Shown: positions 26,221-34,224 of the stretch, piece after piece
Numbering within the stretch: the stretch's first letter is position 1
Layout: each line of letters begins with the position of its first letter
DNA from: JAVBSC01 sp031547305
Lineage (GTDB): Bacteria; Desulfobacterota; Desulfovibrionia; Desulfovibrionales; Desulfovibrionaceae
Direction: 5' to 3'
NCBI GenBank assembly: GCA_031547305.1
Contig: JAVBSC010000029.1
Span: 9,641 to 73,640, forward strand
DNA length: 64,000 nucleotides
Program-made: the position numbers and the translations under genes
The notes under the pieces: generated by a model
Databases searched by the model: none
The model's input: only the letters and a program-made list of their open reading frames with translations
Told to the model about the DNA's origin: nothing

Positions 26221-26760
26221 GCCTTGCTCTCCTTTTGCACGGACCGGATCAAGAGCCTCCGGAAAGGCCATTCGCCCGGCATTGGCCGTGCGGTAACGCC
26301 GCGAGGATATCACGGACAATTGCCCCAGTATAGACCAGAAACCCTCGTTCAAGTCAACCGGATTGTTTTTCGCATTCTGGATGTCCGGCCCGGCGGCTCT
26401 CTCTCCACCGCTTCAAAATAACGGCAATGTCAAAGTTCATGTGAATTCAAGCACAATAACTAACGGCCATACAGTGCGAGAGTGAACTGTTGTTTGTACG
26501 CACAATCAGCAAGCGAAGTATCATTGCAAATACTGCAACGCCGCATTATTTGCATTAAAATTTGATTTATCTCCCGCAAAAAAAGAAAAAGGTACTTGAC
26601 ATTTTGTAAAAAATTTCACAAACTGCGGACACAGGTCGATTCTCCGTCTTATGCTTATAAATGGAAAACCGGCCCGCAATTTTGCATTCATTATATTGGC
26701 GCAGGCTGCCCTGCCAAGGCAGGAGCATCGTCACCCAAACAACTTGAGGAGTATAAATTT
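26221..26760. other. Divergent intergenic region between the DUF3300 gene and sat
   Basis: 540 bases carrying promoters for both genes. The sat-proximal part from about 26420 is AT-rich and contains a TTGACA hexamer at 26596-26601 overlapping the region of a Rex-like operator. No gene is seen. Confidence 0.55.
26604..26621. promoter_or_regulatory. Rex-like operator upstream of sat
   Basis: TTGTAAAAAATTTCACAA matches the Rex consensus TTGTGA-N6-TCACAA with one mismatch in the left arm. It begins 3 nt after a TTGACA hexamer and ends 139 nt before the sat ATG. Rex, the NADH/NAD sensor, is an established repressor of sat in Desulfovibrio vulgaris, which supports the call. Confidence 0.65.
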
Positions 26761-28041
26761 ATGTCCAAACTCGTCCCCCCGCATGGCGGCAAAGGTCTTG
26801 TGTGCGCCCTTCTGGAAGGCGCTGCCCGCGAACAGGAACTGAAAAAAGCCGCCGGGCTGAAAAAAGTGGAAATCAGCCCCCGCGTGCGCGGCGACCTGAT
26901 CATGATGGGCATAGGCGGATTTTCCCCGCTGGACGGCTTCATGACCAAGGCGGACTGGAAAAGCGTATGCGAAAAATACACCATCACGGACGGCACCTTC
27001 TGGCCTGTTCCGGTCACCCTGGACGCCAGCAAGGCCGAAGCGGACCCCATAAAAATCGGCGAGGAAATCGCCCTGGTCTTTAAAGGCGACGTTTACGCCA
27101 CCATGAAGGTTACGGAAAAATACGCCCTGACCAAAGAAGAGAAAAAGTGGGAATGCGAAAAAATCTTCAAGGGCAAAGGCGAGGACTCCGCTGACGAAAA
27201 ATTCTGGAAAATAGCGGAAACCGACCACCCCGGCGTGAAGATGGTTATGGAACAGAAGGAATTCAACCTGGCCGGGCCGGTGAAAGTGCTTTCCGAAGGC
27301 CGCTACCCCAAGGACTACGCCGGCGTGTATATGCGCCCGGCCGCCCTGCGCGCCGAGCTGGACAAGCGCGGCTGGGGCACTGTGGCCGCCCTGCAACTGC
27401 GCAACCCCATGCACCGTTCCCACGAATATCTGGCCAAGATCGCCGTGGAAGTCTGTGACGGCGTGGTAATCCACTCCCTCATCGGCAACCTCAAGCCCGG
27501 CGACATTCCGGCCGAAGTGCGCATCCCGGCCATCAACAAGCTGGTGGAACTCTACTTCGTCAAAGACAATATCATCCAGGCCGGCTACCCTCTGGACATG
27601 CGTTATGCCGGTCCGCGCGAAGCCCTGCTGCACGCGGTGTTCCGCCAGAACTTCGGCATGAATCGCCTGATCGTCGGCCGCGACCACGCCGGCGTGGGCG
27701 ACTTTTACGGCATGTTTGAAGCTCAGGAAATCTTTGACGAAATTCCGCATTCCAACAAACCGGGCAAAGACCTGCTCACCCAGCCCCTGAAGATTGACTG
27801 GACCTTCTACTGCAAGAAGTGCGACGGCATGGCCTCTCTGCGCACCTGCCCGCACACCAAGGACGACCGCGTGATTCTTTCCGGCACCAAGCTGCGCAAA
27901 ATGCTCTCCGACGGCAGCCCGATTCCGGATCACTTCGGCCGCGACGAGGTTCTGGACATTCTGCGTGAATACTACGCCAGCCTGACCGAAAAGGTCGAGG
28001 TGAAAATGCAGGGCGCGGCTGACGGCAGCAAAATGAAATAG
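26761..28041 (+). CDS. sat: Sulfate adenylyltransferase (ATP sulfurylase)
   Basis: A 426-residue cytoplasmic enzyme that activates sulfate with ATP to adenosine 5'-phosphosulfate, the first step of dissimilatory sulfate reduction. The nucleotide-binding motif QLRNPMHRSHE (about 211-221, with the HxxH pair) and the GRDHAGVGDFYG loop are intact; a CxxC...C set near the C-terminus (YCKKCDGMASLRTCPHTKDD) fits the zinc-binding form of sulfate reducers. The ATG at 26761 has GAGGAG upstream and starts MSKLVPPHGG; the frame is open further back but without a ribosome site. Monocistronic, under a Rex-like site, with strong hairpins downstream. Confidence 0.96.
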   Translation: MSKLVPPHGGKGLVCALLEGAAREQELKKAAGLKKVEISPRVRGDLIMMGIGGFSPLDGFMTKADWKSVCEKYTITDGTFWPVPVTLDASKAEADPIKIGEEIALVFKGDVYATMKVTEKYALTKEEKKWECEKIFKGKGEDSADEKFWKIAETDHPGVKMVMEQKEFNLAGPVKVLSEGRYPKDYAGVYMRPAALRAELDKRGWGTVAALQLRNPMHRSHEYLAKIAVEVCDGVVIHSLIGNLKPGDIPAEVRIPAINKLVELYFVKDNIIQAGYPLDMRYAGPREALLHAVFRQNFGMNRLIVGRDHAGVGDFYGMFEAQEIFDEIPHSNKPGKDLLTQPLKIDWTFYCKKCDGMASLRTCPHTKDDRVILSGTKLRKMLSDGSPIPDHFGRDEVLDILREYYASLTEKVEVKMQGAADGSKMK

Positions 28042-28044
28042 CCC

Positions 28045-28070
28045 GGATTTCCTTTAAAAAACGGAAATCC
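28045..28070 (+). terminator. Small hairpin directly after sat
   Basis: GGATTTCC (28045-28052) pairs with GGAAATCC (28063-28070), starting 4 nt after the stop codon. It precedes the larger structure at 28081. Confidence 0.45.
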
Positions 28071-28080
28071 CAAGCCTGAC

Positions 28081-28147
28081 GGCTCCATCAGAGCCGGTAG
28101 CGCGAAACACCTTTCAGGTTGAGCGTTGCCGCCTGATGGGGCCTTTT
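28081..28147 (+). terminator. Long multi-tier hairpin with T-run after sat
   Basis: Outer stem 28081-28091 with 28133-28143 (one mismatch), middle stem 28095-28103 with 28123-28131 (9 bp including G-U pairs) and a 4-bp tip ACCT/AGGT, followed by TTTT at 28144-28147. It is long and branched for a terminator and could be a processed small RNA. Confidence 0.6.
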
Positions 28148-28225
28148 GCTTGCGGCGCCGGGCCGTGCCCCAATCAGTCTTGATTCCGTTCCCCCCTATG
28201 GAATTTCAATCTTGGGACGCCATGA

Positions 28226-28259
28226 GAGCAAATTAACATTAAAAAATGTTTATTTGCTC
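28226..28259. repeat. Dispersed palindromic repeat, copy B3
   Basis: GAGCAAATTAACATT (28226-28240) and AATGTTTATTTGCTC (28245-28259) pair with one mismatch around a 4-nt loop. Best-formed copy of the family. Confidence 0.7.
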
Positions 28260-28303
28260 TGGCGGCTAAAACCACCGCCAGCCGCGCAGGCGTAAGCGCA
28301 CCT

Positions 28304-28354
28304 TGTTTCGCCGTTAAGCGCCGAAGCAAGCGTTTCAAGGTTAGTCCGCGCTAA
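28304..28354 (+). repeat. Dispersed repeat, A module with half B arm
   Basis: TTTCGCCGTTAAGCGCCGAA and GCAAGCGTTTCAAGGTTAGT run on into CCGCGCTAA. About 85 percent identical by eye to 44394-44442. Confidence 0.65.
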
Positions 28355-28571
28355 GTTCCGCGATAAATGTCGAAAAAACGACAGGCGCCATTTAAATCTC
28401 GGATATCATTCAGAATCAAATCAATAGAATTAATATGTGGGGACGCCGTTGCGGCTGCGGCCGAGCAGCTAAAATCCATTGGATTGAGAATCTTTTATTG
28501 CCGTCAGTATGTGAAAAAAATCACCTTGTGCGCCGCATTTCGCGGCGCATCCACAGCCACACGGAGGTCGC

Positions 28572-29624
28572 ATGCGTAGTAAAGTTTTATTGAGTTGCCT
28601 TGCCGTTCTGCTGGTTCTTGCCTCAGCCACAAGCGCGGATGCCCGCGACATGTCCCTGACTACCGGGTACTCGGACAAACACCCCACAATAGTCAACTGC
28701 GTATTGCCCTGGATGGCTAAAGTAAAAGAGGCCACCAAGGGCGAGATTGTCTTGTCCTATTATAACCCCGGCACCATCTGCCCGGAGGCTGAAATATTCA
28801 CTTCCATCGCGGCCGGCGTCGTTGATTTCGGCGCCAACAGCGTGACCCGCGTGCCCGGGCGCTACCCCCTGGCCAGCGTTCTGGATCTGCCCAATATGGC
28901 CGGCAGCGCCGAAGGTTCCGCCCTGGCCGGTTTGGCCCTGTATGAAAAGTACCCCGCCCTCCAGAAAGAACTGTCGGAAAACAAGGTGCTCTGGTTCTGG
29001 GCCGGCGCGCCCTATCAGTTCCATATGACCAAGAAGGAAGTGAAAAACCTTGCCGGACTGAAGGGACTGCGCATTATAACCTGGAACAAAATGGGCCAGG
29101 ATATCGTGCGCAGCCTTGGCGCATCGCCCATTTCAATTCCGCCTATCGACACTTACATGTCCCTGCAGCGCGGCATGGCTGACGGCGTTTTTTGCCCCAA
29201 CGCGCCAATACGCTCCTTCAAAATCGACGAAGTCTGCAAATATCACTTTCTGGTCAACGTCGGAGCCAGCAATTTTGTCTTTGTCGCGGGGATCTCAAGC
29301 TGGAACAGCCTTACCCCGGAACAGCAAAAAGCCGTCATGAGCATTTCCGGCGCCCATGAGATGACCCCGATTGCGGCCAGGACCCTGGATGACGGTTCCG
29401 CGGCCGACAGGGAATTGCTTACCAAGAACGGTCATGTCTTTCATGAAATGCCGGCCGAAGACGCGGCGGTTTTTCCCACATTCTTTAAAGGTTTTGACGA
29501 AGCCTGGCTGGCGGACATGAAAAAAGCCGGCCATGGCGAGGTGGCCGAGGCCTTCCTTAAGGACGCCCGTGAATTCTCCAAAAAGTTCACCAAGGAGGCC
29601 GCCGCCCGCCGCGCCGCCAAATAG
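28572..29624 (+). CDS. Orphan TRAP-type solute-binding protein
   Basis: A 350-residue periplasmic protein with a signal peptide (LLSCLAVLLVLASATSADA, cleavage near 24). It has the DctP-family layout: PWMAKVKEATKGEIVLSYYNPG early, then LKGLRIITWNKMGQDIVRSLG with the likely substrate arginine, then SLQRGMADGVFCP. No DctQ or DctM genes are near; dctQM at 10-12 kb belong with their own dctP. It may work with permeases elsewhere or as a sensor. GGAGG lies just before the ATG. A rho-independent terminator follows at 29653-29686. Ligand unknown. Confidence 0.82.
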   Translation: MRSKVLLSCLAVLLVLASATSADARDMSLTTGYSDKHPTIVNCVLPWMAKVKEATKGEIVLSYYNPGTICPEAEIFTSIAAGVVDFGANSVTRVPGRYPLASVLDLPNMAGSAEGSALAGLALYEKYPALQKELSENKVLWFWAGAPYQFHMTKKEVKNLAGLKGLRIITWNKMGQDIVRSLGASPISIPPIDTYMSLQRGMADGVFCPNAPIRSFKIDEVCKYHFLVNVGASNFVFVAGISSWNSLTPEQQKAVMSISGAHEMTPIAARTLDDGSAADRELLTKNGHVFHEMPAEDAAVFPTFFKGFDEAWLADMKKAGHGEVAEAFLKDAREFSKKFTKEAAARRAAK

Positions 29625-29652
29625 CGCGGAGTCTCATTCCGGATTACCGGCG

Positions 29653-29686
29653 ATCCCCCGTGCGCTATTCGCGCGGGGGATTTTTT
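29653..29686 (+). terminator. Rho-independent terminator after the orphan TRAP protein gene
   Basis: ATCCCCCGtGCG (29653-29664) pairs with CGCgCGGGGGAT (29670-29681), followed by six T (29681-29686). The T-run touches the stop codon of the convergent methyltransferase gene. Confidence 0.85.
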
Positions 29687-30339
29687 CATGCCTTTTTCAT
29701 AGAAACCTGGAACAGTTTCCTGGGCAACACCCCTTCTTCAAACTCCGCGATATCCAGAATCACATGGCCCCTGACCAGCTTTCGCACCAGGAACTCGTTA
29801 AAGAAGTGCACGATGAAGCCGCCGTTTTCGTAGAGGTTCTCACCAAGATGTTCCCCGTCCCGGTAGTGGGGATCCCCGGTATGCCGCGCCGTGTATACGC
29901 AGATGCCTCCGGGTTTCAGAACCCGCCGGATTTCCGAGGACAGAAAAACAAGTTCGGCCTCGGTGAGCGCCATGCAAAAGAGCATATGGGAAAAGCACGC
30001 GTCCAGCGCGTTGTCCTCAAACGGAAGAGGCTGGCGCACATCGTGGCGCAATGTTTTGATCCTATCCGACACGCCAAGGGCAACGGCTTTCTCCCGCATG
30101 GCGGCAAGGCCGGTTTGGGAATAATCCAGCGCGTTGACCATAAACCCGTTACGGGCGAAGAACACGGCATCCCGGCCCTGGCCGGACCCAAGCTCCAGAA
30201 TATTCCGCGCGCCGGTGGCGCTGAACAACGCCGCCGCCTTTACGGCCGGTTCGCTCGGTTCCTCCCCGAACATTTCAGGGATACTGGAAAACGTTGCTTC
30301 CCAATGCAAATTCTGTCCGTCCAAAATTTTCTTTTCCAT
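29686..30339 (-). CDS. Class I SAM-dependent methyltransferase
   Basis: A 217-residue methyltransferase. The SAM site is ILELGSGQGRDAVFFARNG at about residues 46-64, with VNALDYSQTG next and RVLKPGGICVYTARHT as the later strand/loop, all typical of Methyltransf_11/25 proteins. A longer frame to 30426 exists, but the ATG at 30339 has GGAGG 8 nt upstream and is preferred. Divergent from the ubiX-like gene and convergent with the TRAP protein gene. The substrate is not identifiable; the NPGD-type motif of nucleic-acid enzymes is absent, so a small molecule is a guess. Confidence 0.75.
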   Translation of the reverse strand: MEKKILDGQNLHWEATFSSIPEMFGEEPSEPAVKAAALFSATGARNILELGSGQGRDAVFFARNGFMVNALDYSQTGLAAMREKAVALGVSDRIKTLRHDVRQPLPFEDNALDACFSHMLFCMALTEAELVFLSSEIRRVLKPGGICVYTARHTGDPHYRDGEHLGENLYENGGFIVHFFNEFLVRKLVRGHVILDIAEFEEGVLPRKLFQVSMKKA

Positions 30340-30510
30340 GTAAATAGCCTCCGCCAGCCCTTCAGAGACGCCTCTTGCAAGCTGTAATGCTTTATGGGTA
30401 TTATTAGTAACGATTTTTTTCAACATATCCCGAAAGCCGCCTTCGCTTCTTCGATTATGAAGCGGGCAAACAACAAGTCAGACAACTTCCACAAAATATC
30501 TGGAGATTAT

Positions 30511-31077
30511 GTGAGAATAATAGTGGGAATATCCGGGGCCAGCGGCGCGATTCTGGGGGCGGATCTGCTCCGGGCGTTTAAGCGCTACGGCTGCGAAACG
30601 CATCTGGTTATAACCGCCGGGGCGGAGGGAACGCTGAAAATCGAAACAGGCCTGACCGTTAAAGATCTGGCCGCGTTCGCTGATTTTGTTCACCCCATAG
30701 GCAATCTGGCGGCCTCCATCTCCAGCGGGTCTTTCAAGACGGACGGCATGGTGATTGCGCCGTGCAGCATGAAGACCCTGGCCGGCATTGTCTGCGGCTA
30801 TACCGATAATCTGCTTTTACGCGCCGCGGACGTCTGCCTGAAGGAAAGGCGCAAGGTCGTGCTGCTGCCGCGCGAACTGCCCCTCAGCTCCATCCACCTG
30901 GGAAACATGGAAAAAGCCGCCCGCCACGGCTGCATAGTCTGCCCGCCGGTCATGACCTTTTATAACAAGCCCAAAAGCATCCAGGATATGATCGATCATC
31001 TGACAGGCAAGGTCATGATGCTGTTCGGCCTGGAATTCAGCAAATTCAAGCCCTGGGCCGGCGAGGATGCGCTATGA
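30511..31077 (+). CDS. ubiX: UbiX/Pad1-type flavin prenyltransferase
   Basis: A 188-residue flavoprotein that attaches dimethylallyl to reduced FMN to make prenylated FMN, the cofactor of UbiD-type decarboxylases. The N-terminal VGISGASGAILGADLL FMN loop, PCSMKTLAGIVCGYTDNLLLRAADV and the PRELPLSSIHLGNM active-site segment are all present. The GTG at 30511 with GGAG 5 nt upstream gives the normal family length; an open frame upstream from 30394 is probably not translated. Its stop overlaps the next ATG by 4 nt. Since no ubiD lies in the window, it may serve a decarboxylase encoded elsewhere. It could be the subunit B (LpdB/BsdB/VdcB) type. Confidence 0.9.
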   Translation: MRIIVGISGASGAILGADLLRAFKRYGCETHLVITAGAEGTLKIETGLTVKDLAAFADFVHPIGNLAASISSGSFKTDGMVIAPCSMKTLAGIVCGYTDNLLLRAADVCLKERRKVVLLPRELPLSSIHLGNMEKAARHGCIVCPPVMTFYNKPKSIQDMIDHLTGKVMMLFGLEFSKFKPWAGEDAL

Positions 31078-31451
31078 GCGCCATGAACTTGGTATTTGAA
31101 CGGCAAAAGGGCCGCCTGCATGTTCAATTGCAAGCCGTCGCCATGGGGCCGGACTGGTGCCTGATCCTGACCGGCGGGGATGCGCCGCACCTGGGCGCTG
31201 TGGCCGTGGCCCAGGCCCGGCCCAGCCTGACCGGCGAAGGCGTGAGTTCCAGCGTATCCATAATAACCCTGCCGGGGCACAAAGAGGATTTGCTGGCCAG
31301 GGACGTTGCCGGACGCGTGGCCCAGATGACGAATTCAAGCGTGACCGTTTGCTGCGGCATCCACCTGGACGACATAGCCATGGCGGAAATTCAGGATACT
31401 ATGGATTTGTGCGGGGAGATGACGGAAGAGTTTTTGGCGGTGGGGCTTTAG
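31074..31451 (+). CDS. LpdD-like small protein (prenylated-flavin chaperone / decarboxylase D subunit type)
   Basis: A 125-residue protein that resembles the D subunit of non-oxidative hydroxyaryl-acid decarboxylases (LpdD/BsdD/VdcD), recently treated as a chaperone for prenylated flavin. Recognisable stretches are WCLILTGGDAPHLGAVAVAQ, SSSVSIITLPGHKEDLLARDVA and VTVCCGIHLDDI. It is translationally coupled to the ubiX-like gene (ATGA overlap), which matches the B-D part of the B-C-D operons; the catalytic C (UbiD) subunit is missing here. The assignment is from memory of the family and moderately secure. Confidence 0.62.
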   Translation: MSAMNLVFERQKGRLHVQLQAVAMGPDWCLILTGGDAPHLGAVAVAQARPSLTGEGVSSSVSIITLPGHKEDLLARDVAGRVAQMTNSSVTVCCGIHLDDIAMAEIQDTMDLCGEMTEEFLAVGL

Positions 31452-31589
31452 CCTTATCTGAACCTTGTTACCTGAGGCAATCCAGGCTGGAATGCTCCAC
31501 TCTCCTTCCACGGACGGCAAAACACAGAGCCCGCGCCCCGGCTCCGCCTGTTTCCCGCGGGCGCGGAGCCATACCGCCCATATCGCCGT

Positions 31590-31617
31590 CAGGGCATTTC
31601 AAGTGCGAAATGCCCTG
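31590..31617. terminator. Bidirectional hairpin between the lpdD-like gene and livF
   Basis: CAGGGCATTTC (31590-31600) and GAAATGCCCTG (31607-31617) form an 11-bp perfect stem with a 6-nt loop between two convergent units. The 213-bp gap has no other visible feature. Confidence 0.6.
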
Positions 31618-31664
31618 AACATCATACCGGCCGGCACGGCAAAAAGGCTGTGGGCCGGGAAAAA

Positions 31665-32381
31665 CTACCCTCCCAGATAAGCGTCTTTCACCTTCGGGTT
31701 TCTCAGTAAATCCTGGCCCGGTCCTTCCAGCACCACGGAGCCGACTTCCAGAATATAAGCCTTGTGGGCGATGGACAGGGCGGCAAAGGCGTTCTGCTCA
31801 ATGAGCAGGACGGTTTTGCCCTGGCTGTTGATCTTTTTGATGATGCTGAAGATTTCCTTGACCAGGATTGGGGCCAGGCCAAGGGAGGGTTCGTCCAGCA
31901 TGAGCAGGTCAGGGTTGCTCATGAGCGCACGGCCGACAGCCAGCATTTGCTGTTCGCCGCCGGAGAGCGTGCCGCCTTTCTGCCAGGAGCGTTCCTTAAG
32001 GCGGGGAAACAGGGAATACACCCAGTCCAGGTCCGTGGCTATGCCCTCCCGGTCCTCGCGGATGTACGCGCCGAGCATCAGGTTTTCCTCCACGGTCAGG
32101 TGGGGGAGGATGCGGCGGCCTTCCGGGCTGAGGGCCAGCCCCAGGCGCACTATGTCTTCCGGGTTTTTGCCGACCAGGTTGACTTCCTTGTTTTTGCCGG
32201 AATAAAGAATTTGGCCGCTCACCCCGCGCACCAGGCCGGCCACAGCGCGCACGGTGCTGCTTTTGCCGGCGCCGTTGGCGCCGATCAAGGTCACGATGCT
32301 GCCTTTTTCAATATCCAGGCTGATGCCCTTGACCGCGTGAATACCCCCATAGTGGACGTGCATGTCCTTTATCTTAAGCAT
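31665..32381 (-). CDS. livF: Branched-chain amino acid type ABC transporter, ATPase LivF
   Basis: A 238-residue ABC ATPase. Walker A is GANGAGKSS, the signature LSGGEQQMLAVGRALM and Walker B LLMLDEPSLGLAP, the last being typical of LivF. It drives uptake through LivHM together with LivG. The ATG at 32381 starts MLKIKDMHVHYGG, the usual family start; the frame extends a further 11 codons. It overlaps the livG end by 8 nt and is the last gene of livKHMGF. The branched-chain amino acid specificity is by family; related systems carry amides or aromatic acids. Confidence 0.92.
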   Translation of the reverse strand: MLKIKDMHVHYGGIHAVKGISLDIEKGSIVTLIGANGAGKSSTVRAVAGLVRGVSGQILYSGKNKEVNLVGKNPEDIVRLGLALSPEGRRILPHLTVEENLMLGAYIREDREGIATDLDWVYSLFPRLKERSWQKGGTLSGGEQQMLAVGRALMSNPDLLMLDEPSLGLAPILVKEIFSIIKKINSQGKTVLLIEQNAFAALSIAHKAYILEVGSVVLEGPGQDLLRNPKVKDAYLGG

Positions 32382-33186
32382 AGTTGAGGTACTCCTCTCC
32401 AAGGTAGGCTTCAATGACCCGCTTGTCGGCGCGGATTTCGTCCGGATTGCCCTGGGCGATCAGGCTGCCGTATTCCAGAACCCAGATGTAGGAACACACG
32501 CCCATGACCACTTTCATATCGTGCTCGATGAGCAGGATGGTCAGGCTGAAATCCTTGCGGATGTCGCGGATAAAGTCCATCAGCTCCGCGCTTTCCTGGG
32601 GGTTCATGCCGGCGGCCGGCTCGTCCAGAAGCAGGAAGGTGGGCTCCGTGGCCAGGGCTCTGGCTATTTCCAGGCGGCGCTGCGCCCCGTAGGGCAGGGA
32701 AGAGGCCTTTTCCCCGGCCAGCTTGCCCAGCCCAAGGCGTTCCAGAAGCCCCATGGACTTTTCGCGGATGCCACGCTCTTCCTTAAGGCAGGGCGGCCAG
32801 AACAGCGGCGGCATCCACCACTGGCTGCTGCGGCGCACGTGGCAGCCCACCATGACATTTTCCAGGGCGGTGCCGTGGGTGAACAGGCGGATGTTCTGGA
32901 AAGTCCTGGCTATGCCTTTTGCGCAGATGCGGTGCGGCGGTATGCCGGCGGTACGGCGGCCGTTAAAGTAGATGGTGCCGGAAGTGGGCTGGTAAAAACC
33001 GGTGATCAGGTTGAACACCGTGGTTTTGCCCGCCCCGTTGGGGCCGATCAGCCCGACTATCTCGCCCTGGGGCACGTTCATGTCCAGTTCGCTGACCGCG
33101 GTGATGCCGCCGAAACGGATGGTCACCTCCGCCATTTTCAGGATGGAGGGCGTGGCAATGGGTTTTCTGGCTGGTTCGGCGCTCAT
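32374..33186 (-). CDS. livG: Branched-chain amino acid type ABC transporter, ATPase LivG
   Basis: A 270-residue ABC ATPase with Walker A GPNGAGKTT, a signature close to LPYGAQRRLEIARAL and Walker B FLLLDEPAAGMNPQE, the AAGMNP ending being LivG-specific; the C-terminus ends ...RVIEAYLGEEYLNYA as usual. The frame is open to 33555, but the ATG at 33186 overlaps the livM stop by 4 nt (ATGA) and is the natural start. Partner of LivF on the cytoplasmic face of LivHM. Confidence 0.93.
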   Translation of the reverse strand: MSAEPARKPIATPSILKMAEVTIRFGGITAVSELDMNVPQGEIVGLIGPNGAGKTTVFNLITGFYQPTSGTIYFNGRRTAGIPPHRICAKGIARTFQNIRLFTHGTALENVMVGCHVRRSSQWWMPPLFWPPCLKEERGIREKSMGLLERLGLGKLAGEKASSLPYGAQRRLEIARALATEPTFLLLDEPAAGMNPQESAELMDFIRDIRKDFSLTILLIEHDMKVVMGVCSYIWVLEYGSLIAQGNPDEIRADKRVIEAYLGEEYLNYA

Positions 33187-34223
33187 CTGCTCTTCCCCTT
33201 GAAAAGACCGAATATGGCGTTCCAGGTTATTTCGCGCATGCCGATTATGCCCTCCCGCCTGAAGATGATGATGAACATGAGGGCCACGGAGAATATGACC
33301 ATGCGCATGCCGGGGATGCCGGGTATATGCAGGTCGCCTATGGTGATCGGGTCCTCGACTATGCGCAGCCATTCCAGCATAACGGTTATGACCGCGCTGC
33401 CCAGAAGGCTGCCGGTTATGGAACCCAGACCGCCCGCCACCACAATCATCAACACATTGAAGGTAAGCAGGAAGGTGAACATTTTCGGGTCGATGGTGGT
33501 GATCAGCGACCCCAGGAGCGCGCCGCCCACGCCGGCGAAAAAAGCGCCCACGCAAAAGGCCATGACGCGGTAAAGGAAGGTGTTCACGCCCATGACCTTG
33601 GCGGCGATTTCATCGTCGCGGATGGCCTTGAGCACGTTGCCGAAGTTGCTGTTCAAAATGCTTACCAGCACGTAGACGGTAAAGAGCAGCCATCCGGCGT
33701 TGATCCAGATATTGGTGTATGACGGGATGCCCTTGATGCCCAGAGCGCCGTTGGTGATGGGCGTGGCGTTGGTTATGAGCACGCGGATTATTTCCGCAAA
33801 GCCCAGGGTGGCTATGCCCAGGTAGTCTCCCCCCAGGCGCAGCACCGGCATGGCTATAAGCAGCCCGAACACGGCGGCCACCAGGCCGCCGGCCAGCACT
33901 GAGACCACAAACGGGGCATGGAGCACGTCAAATGGCCACATCATCGGCTCCAGCAGCCAGGTCATTTCCTTTTGCGCGGCCGGCAGAATCAGAATGGCGG
34001 AAACATAGGCCCCAATGGCCATAAACCCGGCGTGCCCCAGGGAAAACATGCCGGCGAAACCGTAAATGAAGTTCAGGGACAGGGCCAGGATGGCGTTTAT
34101 TGCTATAAGATTGAGAATCTGCATCTTATAGTTGTCCAGGTTGTGCTCGGCCATCCAGATTAGCCACGCGCATACGGCAATAAGAGCGATATTCAGCAGG
34201 CGGTTGCGGACTGCGGTATCCAT
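33183..34223 (-). CDS. livM: Branched-chain amino acid type ABC transporter, permease LivM
   Basis: A 346-residue inner-membrane permease with about ten hydrophobic segments. Family-typical blocks are LIAINAILALSLNFIYGFAGMFSLGHAGFMAIGAY and RAIRDDEIAAKVMGVN, the cytoplasmic coupling loop. It forms the membrane channel with LivH. It starts 1 nt after the livH stop with GGAGG 12 nt before its ATG, and its end is coupled to livG by a 4-nt overlap. Length is normal. Confidence 0.93.
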   Translation of the reverse strand: MDTAVRNRLLNIALIAVCAWLIWMAEHNLDNYKMQILNLIAINAILALSLNFIYGFAGMFSLGHAGFMAIGAYVSAILILPAAQKEMTWLLEPMMWPFDVLHAPFVVSVLAGGLVAAVFGLLIAMPVLRLGGDYLGIATLGFAEIIRVLITNATPITNGALGIKGIPSYTNIWINAGWLLFTVYVLVSILNSNFGNVLKAIRDDEIAAKVMGVNTFLYRVMAFCVGAFFAGVGGALLGSLITTIDPKMFTFLLTFNVLMIVVAGGLGSITGSLLGSAVITVMLEWLRIVEDPITIGDLHIPGIPGMRMVIFSVALMFIIIFRREGIIGMREITWNAIFGLFKGKSR

Positions 34224-34224
34224 A

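Larger units (their letters stand above)
28042..28571. other. Intergenic region between sat and the TRAP binding protein gene
   Basis: 530 bases holding two consecutive hairpins after sat, the B3 repeat (28226-28259), an A-module repeat (28304-28354) and a small TGTCG/CGACA hairpin near 28364-28380. The promoter of the next gene is probably within 28380-28540 but is not pinned down. Confidence 0.55.
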
